A program made the position numbers and the translations under genes. From Chrysomallon squamiferum (Eukaryota; Mollusca; Gastropoda; Neomphalida; Peltospiridae): a DNA stretch of 64,000 nucleotides. The notes under the pieces were generated by a model. That model saw only the letters and a list, made by a program, of their open reading frames with translations, was not told the origin of the DNA and searched no databases. Shown here in pieces: positions 57,241-64,000 of this stretch. The number at the start of each line of letters is the position of its first letter. Position 1 is the stretch's first letter. The stretch is from the NCBI GenBank assembly GCA_012295275.1, contig CM022670.1, positions 31,767,938-31,831,937 of the forward strand. Reading direction: 5' to 3'.

Positions 57241-58967
57241 AATGGGATTCAACGACTGATGTGACTTTCAGCAGAAATATATCCTCGTTGTTATTGTCAC
57301 AGGTCGTGCTAGTGGAATGTTGCTCACACTTGCATTTATCTTTGTCGCTCTCCCATTACCCGTCCATATCACTATACAGCTAGTTGTGGGGTTGTTAAAT
57401 GCTAGTTCAGAATAACTGCCACGGTATTTCATCATTGTAATAATAATAATAAAGAAAGAAAAATCAGTAGTTTTATATTTTTGTCCATAATTGTATTATT
57501 AAATTTAATATCATATTTATCAGGAATTTACCACCACTGGTGGATGTGCAGCACTCACCTTGCACTCATGATCCACGTGTGTTTACTTAACTTCGTAGGT
57601 GTTGGGTAAATTGTCTGTGATGCATTGCACATTATCTTCAGTGTGTCTTCGTGTTCAAGCATGCAACTTTACAAATGAGCAGTTGTCAGTGGACTCTGTT
57701 GTTCACATTGATTAACTGGTTTTTGTTGTTGTTGGCATTCTTGTTTTAGGTCAACCTCCAAGGTGAGAGAGTTGATTCGTACACTGTAAACAACATACGC
57801 AGTAGGGCTTCGCTAACAAACTGCAGATTACGTATGTCAAAGAGAGCTTCTATAAATGCCGCAGTATTAAGGTTTTTAAAGGTGTAGGTGCGACGCATTT
57901 CTCGTTTTATTTATATTTATTTTTCTTGGAGAATTTAGATCTATGCAGTGCAGAATCTAAATACATGCATACATACATATACTCAAAATATATCTTAAAG
58001 AATTAGTATTAAGATTAAAGAGTTAACGTAAACAGTGAATTAACAACTTGAGATAAGTAGACAATACTTTATTATTATGTCTTATATTGAAGTACATCCA
58101 TTGAAATTCAACAAGAAGTAAGCGCTATGTACACCATAAATGTTGAGCACGCTGTATTAAGCAAAAACTTTTAAACATTTTAAACAATTCTGTTTTGGTG
58201 GAACTGCAATCACGGTGGCTGAATTAATTTGATTTACATTGATTATGTGCATTCTCTTTAAAACATAATTAAATTAACTATTCGACTGTGTATCAATGTA
58301 CGTTTAGATAACAGTTTAATATGTGACATTGTCTAATAGCAGGCCTGTGTGCATGAATAAAACCTTTGCGTGGGTCAGTGTTTCATGGATAATTAATCAA
58401 AATATGGAAATATTTCAAAAGGGATGCAGTTTCTGAATAGTTATGAAATTACAGTTTACCAGAACATGTAGAAACTAACTGTATCTCATGGTAAATGTCA
58501 AGTATAGAAACTACACGTAACAGTAAATTATATAAAATTTAAGTTAAGCTGTATGTTGTTACTATTATTGCAGCGAAATTGTGACATAAAAACATAACTC
58601 TTTAAAACTTTATTTTGTATTTGCATTATTTTTTACTTTAAAATAAAATCTTAATAAAACGTGTTACATAATTTCTTTGTTCCCGTCGTTCTGAATACGT
58701 TTTTACGTGTGTGCAAATATATTTGTGTTTTGAAAATAAATGATAGTGCATTTACAAGCATTGTAATTAATCAGTTAGTGATATCACGTTTTTTTTGTCT
58801 TAATTTCAATTAAATATTAAACATTATTTCATTAATAGGCCTAATTGTTGTATGTGTGCATACATAGGAGAGAATATATAATTTGTTTTAAATTAAAAAA
58901 TTTTACATTATCAATTCTTGAATATCTTATTTTTATTTTCCATGCATTTTTGTTGTAGACCGCAATA

Positions 58968-60176
58968 ATGGAAAACCCAAAAGTGAATGTTTTAATCTGT
59001 GGAGGTGGAAATGCTGCTCATGTGGCGACAGGACTCGCTTCATCCTGTAACAATTTGAAAACCAGTGTCTTAACACTATACAGCGACGAAGCTGAACGAT
59101 GGGCAAACAGTCTGAAAGATAATGACTTCATTGTCCTTAAGATTAATCCAGATGGAAGCAAGACTCCATTAAAATCAAAACCAGAACTCGTAACAAAAGA
59201 TCCAGTTGAATGTGTACCTTCTGCAAATGTCATAATATTTGCAATGCCAGCATTTGCTCATGAAACATATCTCATAGCTATTGAGCCATACATAAAAGAA
59301 AATGTGACTATAGTCGGACTTCCAGGACAACCTGGCTTTGAATTCCAATGTTTCCACATACTGAAATCTAAAGCCAAGCAATGCACCATTATGTCATTTG
59401 AAACATTGCCTTGGGCCTGCCGAATTTCTGAATTTGGTAAAAGTGTTGACCTTCTGGGAGTCAAACAGACTCTTTCTGCATCCATCTTAAAAGGTCAAAG
59501 CAAACCAAGTTATTCACCCTTAGATGTCCTGCAAGTGATTATGGGTGAGAAACCGAATTTGAAAATTGCTGAGAACTACTTAGAAATGAGTCTTTTCTTT
59601 GCTATGGTTCATCCAGCTCTTATGTATGGGAAGTGGAAAGATTGGGATGGGAATCCTCTGGATGAAAAACCCTTATTTTATCAAGGAGTGGATTCGATCC
59701 AAGTGAAGTATGTAGATGGAATCAGTACAGAAATGATAGAAACAGCCAGAGCAATTACAAAAAAAAGACCTAATATAAATCTGTCAGGATGCATTCATAT
59801 CTTTGACTGGTTTAAGAAGTATTACAGTCATTCTATTGCTGACAAGAGCAGTCTTTTGTCATGTATGAAAACCAATAGGGCATATGATGGTCTGACACAT
59901 CCAATGAAAGAAGTCGAAGATGGAAAGTTTGTACCTGATTTCAACTATCGTTATCTCACTGAGGACATCCCTTTTGGGTTAGCTGTCACAAAGGGTTTGG
60001 CAGAAATTGCTGGTTATGACACACCAGTAACAGATGAGGTAATGGTTTGGTGCCAGGAAAAAATTGGTAAAGAGTATCTTGTTGATCAACAATTGAAGGG
60101 AAAAGACTTGTCTGATACAAGAGCACCTCAGAGATTTGGATTTCGTACTCTAGATGATCTGGAAGCTTTGATGTAA
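58968..60176 (+). CDS. Opine dehydrogenase paralogue 5
   Basis: A 402-residue protein in one coding exon. The Rossmann motif CGGGNAAHVATGLASS starts near residue 11. MPAFAHETYL, GLPGQPGFEFQC, SFETLPWACRI, the catalytic-His motif MVHPALMYGKWKDWDG and YRYLTEDIPFG (Arg/Asp pair kept) are all present, and the end is APQRFGFRTLDDL. The usual CPQ near the C-terminus is APQ, and DVPNG is DIPFG, so this is a diverged member, but nothing essential is missing. The ATG at 58968 is 9 bases after an acceptor (TTTTGTTGTAG, exon from 58959), matching the 5'UTR-intron layout of the siblings. It is separated from ODH-4 by 4.5 kb. The expected role is NADH-dependent condensation of pyruvate with an amino acid; the specific opine is not predictable. 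Confidence 0.92.
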   Translation: MENPKVNVLICGGGNAAHVATGLASSCNNLKTSVLTLYSDEAERWANSLKDNDFIVLKINPDGSKTPLKSKPELVTKDPVECVPSANVIIFAMPAFAHETYLIAIEPYIKENVTIVGLPGQPGFEFQCFHILKSKAKQCTIMSFETLPWACRISEFGKSVDLLGVKQTLSASILKGQSKPSYSPLDVLQVIMGEKPNLKIAENYLEMSLFFAMVHPALMYGKWKDWDGNPLDEKPLFYQGVDSIQVKYVDGISTEMIETARAITKKRPNINLSGCIHIFDWFKKYYSHSIADKSSLLSCMKTNRAYDGLTHPMKEVEDGKFVPDFNYRYLTEDIPFGLAVTKGLAEIAGYDTPVTDEVMVWCQEKIGKEYLVDQQLKGKDLSDTRAPQRFGFRTLDDLEALM

Positions 60177-61594
60177 AATAAAAATATCAATAATACATTT
60201 AGTATTACTAGACCTGAAAATATTCATCTGATTCTGTTGAATATTTATTTATTTTTTGAAGATGAGATTATTCATATTCAGGAGACATTTCTATAATTTT
60301 ATCATACTGATTAAATTTGTTTAAGTCACTGGTAAGATGAATAATAATTGAAATTATGTTTACAAATCAGATTAGAAGTAAAAAAAAAACCTGCCTATTA
60401 AGGGATACTGAACACTTAAGAGGAAAATACTATCAGATACAGTTATAATGAATGTTAATAACCAGAGATGTGCTAGAGCACCATAATAATGATTAGAAAG
60501 ATTTATAATACTGTAAATTATTTGTTATATTTTGGTTGAGTTCTTAAATTCATTTTTGGTCATTAATGCAATTATCATACTTTATTATATTTTATAATAA
60601 ATTCTTTAATATCATTGTTTATATTTCATTTCTTTAACAAGTAGAGGTTTTGTTGTTCAAACAACATACATCATGGATCCCTTTGATCTTTTCCACAGTT
60701 ATTTAAAGAAAAATACTTTAAAAGTTAAATATGTGACATATATATCACTATAAATATGTCATCTGCAATCATGAAACTGAAGACTGGTGCTGGACAGGGC
60801 TGGTTAAAGATCAATCAACTGAGGTACTATATGCTAGGAGGGTAACACATCATGGATTTGAAATGTTCCAAATACATATGGAAAAACTTAAAATAATCAA
60901 TTAGAAAGTAAGATTATTCATTCTGTTAAAGTTATCAAATTGTGAAAACAAATGAGAAAGAATATTTCTACCATGACCCTGGGCATCAACTCTAAAGCAG
61001 CTGTGGTGATGACATACATTCACCCAAGACTGTACATTGGTGACATAATTACTCAACCAATATATTTACCTGCCAGTGTAGACTGGTGATCGAATACACA
61101 CTCTAGTAACATTAAGTCAGGTTCATTCTAAGACCAAGCTTCACACTATTATATCAATTTTGTTACGTATAGCAAAGATTAAAATATTTCATTTATCCTT
61201 TCAGCTTTAATCATAACAAAAATTGAAATATGTAATAACTGAATATTCAAATTTGTTTAATATTTTTTTTTTTTTTTTTTATTAATTTTATTCATTATGA
61301 CTTGATGTGATAAATTTGCATTATTGCTATTTGCCACAACTACTAGAATGTGCTTTCCTGTTCAAGTGAAAAGGTATGTGAAAGTTATCTTTCTGGGAAT
61401 CAAACATTTAAGAGACTCATTTATGATGCATACCTCAAACAAACATAGGAATAATCTGTATGTAAAGTCCATTAAATGTAATTTAATAAAACATAAAGGA
61501 AGCTTCTCTTCTAAAATTTAAATACAGGAAATACTAGTGATTTTTTCTTCTTTTTATAATATACAGCCTCTCTGTTTATCACTGCCTCTCTATA

Positions 61595-61596
<2 letters not shown>

Positions 61597-61630
<34 letters not shown>

Positions 61631-61644
61631 TCTCTCTCTCTCTC
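61597..61644. repeat. (GT)n(CT)n microsatellite
   Basis: About 16 GT units running directly into about 8 CT units. Confidence 0.95.
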
Positions 61645-62384
61645 TGAATACTCGTTTAAGGAAGACAGTACAAAAAACAGCAACAATATTCTACTTTGTG
61701 AAAAACTTTTTTTTATTTGCTACAGAGAATGTAAACATACAGTTTTTAAAATCTGTGAAATTTTAAAAAGAAATAAAAAGAAATGAAAATTGAAAAAAAT
61801 AAAACAAAAAAAACAACTGTAGATATATCTCATTTTGTTCCCTCCTGGAAGCACCTATTTGGAAGTATCTACCATATACCATGACAAAATAATTCACTTA
61901 AAAATAATAATTAAAAAGAAATACAGAATTTGTTTTTTAAAAAACAGTTAGTGGTAATTTCATTATTTATATCATAATATATTCTGTACACAGCTCCTGG
62001 TAAACAGATGTCTTCATTTTGATTCTTAAATCTGTGCACTTACATTAGAAACAGATTAGCAAATCAAGTATTTATAAAAAAAATATTTTGCATTTCCTTG
62101 GCAGTTTTGCCATTACAGGTATATAAATGTCATGGGGAGAAGTTATAGTTATTTACAATTTATTTTTTAAAGTGACAAAATATTTTTAAATAAAAAAAAA
62201 TAAAAAATAAAAAAAATACACCATTACAATGATTTGAAATGTTAGTGCTAAATGTAACTACATGTACAATAAACTTGATATTTTTAACTTTATATATTTA
62301 ACATCTGTTGAATAAAGGTAGATACCTAAAAATTCTTAATTCATGGTCTGCCACTGGTAAACAATTTATATATATATATATGCA

Positions 62385-62386
<2 letters not shown>

Positions 62387-62478
<92 letters not shown>

Positions 62479-62498
62479 CACACATACACACACACACA
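62387..62498. repeat. (TG)n-TATATA-(CA)n palindromic microsatellite
   Basis: About 25 TG units, then TATATATA, then CA units, then a second TATATATA and more CA units. The two halves are complementary, so the tract can fold into a hairpin. Confidence 0.95.
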
Positions 62499-63185
62499 TT
62501 ACTTCAACTTTAAAAAAAATGTAAACCATGGCTGAATGAGATATCAAATGAACAGTAAATTGATATGATAAAAATGAAAGTGAATTTTAGTGTTAATTGC
62601 ATTTTTAAATATAATTATGATAAAATCATTTGATGAGATAAATGGGAGAAAACAAATGTGTGTATATATATATATATATTTTAAAAATTTCTAAAGCTTA
62701 AATATAAAATATGCAAGGATAAATCAAACTACTGTGAACTACAACTTAATGCTTCACTTAAAATAATTATTATAAATTACTAAATTTATTTAATAATTTC
62801 ATCAGTCCAAATTTTAAGAACAGTTACTAATTAATTTTCATTACTGATTTTGTTTTTTGTGCTCAAGAACTCGATTAAAGAAAAAGCAAGAATGGTTTTT
62901 TGAGAAATGTCATTCTGACACAAATAAAATATACCCTAACTTTACAAAATGGTAATTTATAATTCAATTTTTCTTTGGATTTTGTACAAGTAATTTTATT
63001 GTTATAATTTTTTTTTATCAACATTCAGTGTCATGACACAATCAAGATATAAGAAACTCCTCAATTTTATTAACTCTAATGGAATCAAATATATTATAAA
63101 TTTTATATATTCATTTAATCTGGTGTACAGAAATTATTGATAATGATTTTATATACCATATATGTATGTTTATATATAGACATAT

Positions 63186-63211
63186 GTGTGTGTGTGTGTG
63201 AGAGTGTGTAT

Positions 63212-63254
<43 letters not shown>
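63186..63254. repeat. (TG)n ... (CA)n palindromic microsatellite
   Basis: A short TG run (about 63186-63200), then GAGAGTGTGTATATTTA, then about 20 CA units. It has the same inverted layout as the tract at 62387. Confidence 0.9.
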
Positions 63255-63258
<4 letters not shown>

Positions 63259-63701
63259 AAAATTGTTTACTTTTTATATAGTGTTCAGAATTCATTAAAT
63301 ATTTTCATTTAATTGTTTTATATTAACTGGAGAAATCCTGAGACGAATGCAGTTGTGAAATTATCTTATTTGATTATGTGTGGTTTATAATTATTCTGTT
63401 GGAAGGGGTGAAGAGATATTTGAGCAAGAAACGTTAATAAAACAAATAATGTAATCTTTACTACAAAACAAAGGAGATTTCTACTGGAGATCTGCAATTA
63501 GTTTTAACCATATACAAAAAACACTGGTGCTCATCGTAAGATTGTTGCATAAATGAAGCAATAAATTTAATTATTTCATCAAATTGCATACAAGGAAAAA
63601 AATCTACAGTACTGCTTTTTTTTTTATCAACCAAGAAAGCAATTACCATTTGCTTTACAAAACAAAAATCCATAGAATATGCATCTACTTTCTTGTTCCT
63701 G

Positions 63702-63803
63702 TCAATTGATCTTTTTTCTCACTTCAGAAGTCGGTGTACCAGACTGACCAAATCTGCCATCCACTTCAAACTTGAAACCAGTCACAAAAACAGCTTTCAC
63801 AAT
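63702..63803 (-). CDS. Possible terminal exon of an unknown minus-strand gene (partial)
   Basis: On the minus strand an acceptor-like AAAAGTAG is followed by a 33-codon open stretch and TGA. It reads IVKAVFVTGFKFEVDGRFG and then QSGTPTSEVRKKIN, which has the composition and texture of real coding sequence. An in-frame stop immediately upstream means it can only be coding if spliced to an exon beyond the right edge of the window. I do not recognise the protein family. The polypyrimidine tract is weak, so confidence is low. Confidence 0.3.
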   Translation of the reverse strand: MVKAVFVTGFKFEVDGRFGQSGTPTSEVRKKIN

Positions 63804-64000
63804 CTACTTTTGCATAGAATGAATAATTTAATAATTATTAAATAATGTACAAAGTGCTACAGCAAAACAAACTTGTTCAAAGGATGCTGATGCAGATGAA
63901 CAATAAACCATTTTGTAAAAGATTGTATAAATGCTGATATTTAAAAATATTATTAACAAATAATTAAAATGAAAAAAGTGAAGGAGGGCTGTAAGTACTA

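Larger units (their letters stand above)
54706..58958. other. Spacer between ODH-4 and ODH-5
   Basis: Contains a TA-flanked MITE (55193-56001), a poly-T tract near 56302, a possible ligand-gated-channel fragment (56957-57240), and a patch with a good donor (AAG|GTGAGA at 57763) that could end a 5' non-coding exon of ODH-5. The rest is AT-rich with nothing recognised. Confidence 0.45.
60177..63701. other. Spacer downstream of ODH-5
   Basis: 3'UTR of ODH-5 (an AATAAA lies a few bases after the stop and another near 60597), then AT-rich sequence. A less AT-rich patch at about 60770-61150 may be an unclassified dispersed repeat. Dinucleotide tracts follow at 61597, 62387 and 63186. The right part could be the 3'UTR of the minus-strand exon at 63702. 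Confidence 0.4.

Overview
The window is animal nuclear DNA: spliced genes, GT-AG introns, AT-rich spacers, many microsatellites and decayed transposons. Five opine-dehydrogenase genes in about 22 kb, with dense dinucleotide repeats, point to a mollusc, most likely a cephalopod. The species is an inference. No bacterial, viral or RNA-gene features were recognised.

Layout. 1-5.8 kb: a single-coding-exon protein with an acidic N-terminus and a C-terminal profilin domain. 6.6-15.4 kb: a small SAM-domain protein of the Aveugle/SAMD10/SAMD12 type, whose first coding intron carries a 1.57-kb inverted-repeat transposon and a second partial copy of it. 19.7-20.2 kb: a 42-bp minisatellite. 20.6-30.8 kb, minus strand: TGS1, the snRNA/snoRNA cap hypermethylase, reconstructed as 11 coding exons in consistent phase (1266 codons). 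One of its introns looks like a textbook minor-class (U12) AT-AC intron. TGS1 intron 1 holds a Ty3/gypsy relic and a Tigger-like element. 31.7-34.3 kb, plus strand, head to head with TGS1: an XK-related (XKR) membrane protein in three exons.

37.9-60.2 kb is an opine/octopine dehydrogenase cluster: ODH-1 on the minus strand, then ODH-2 to ODH-5 on the plus strand. Each has its Rossmann and octopine-DH domains in one exon, with a splice acceptor just upstream of the Rossmann start, so they probably arose by tandem duplication of one gene with a 5'UTR intron. The members are not equivalent. ODH-1 has Asn in place of the catalytic His. ODH-4 is extended through two upstream exons into an acidic N-terminal leader. 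ODH-2 differs in otherwise shared active-site-side motifs. The spacers hold a pogo-like element, a TA-flanked MITE, an ORF pair split by an in-frame TGA, and a possible Cys-loop receptor fragment. 60.2-64 kb is mostly repeats, with a possible terminal exon of another minus-strand gene near the right edge.

Opine dehydrogenases reoxidise glycolytic NADH during anaerobic muscle work by reductively condensing pyruvate with an amino acid. The cluster therefore suggests local diversification of this pathway. The other genes look like unrelated housekeeping or signalling neighbours. All exon joins come from reading frame and splice sites only.
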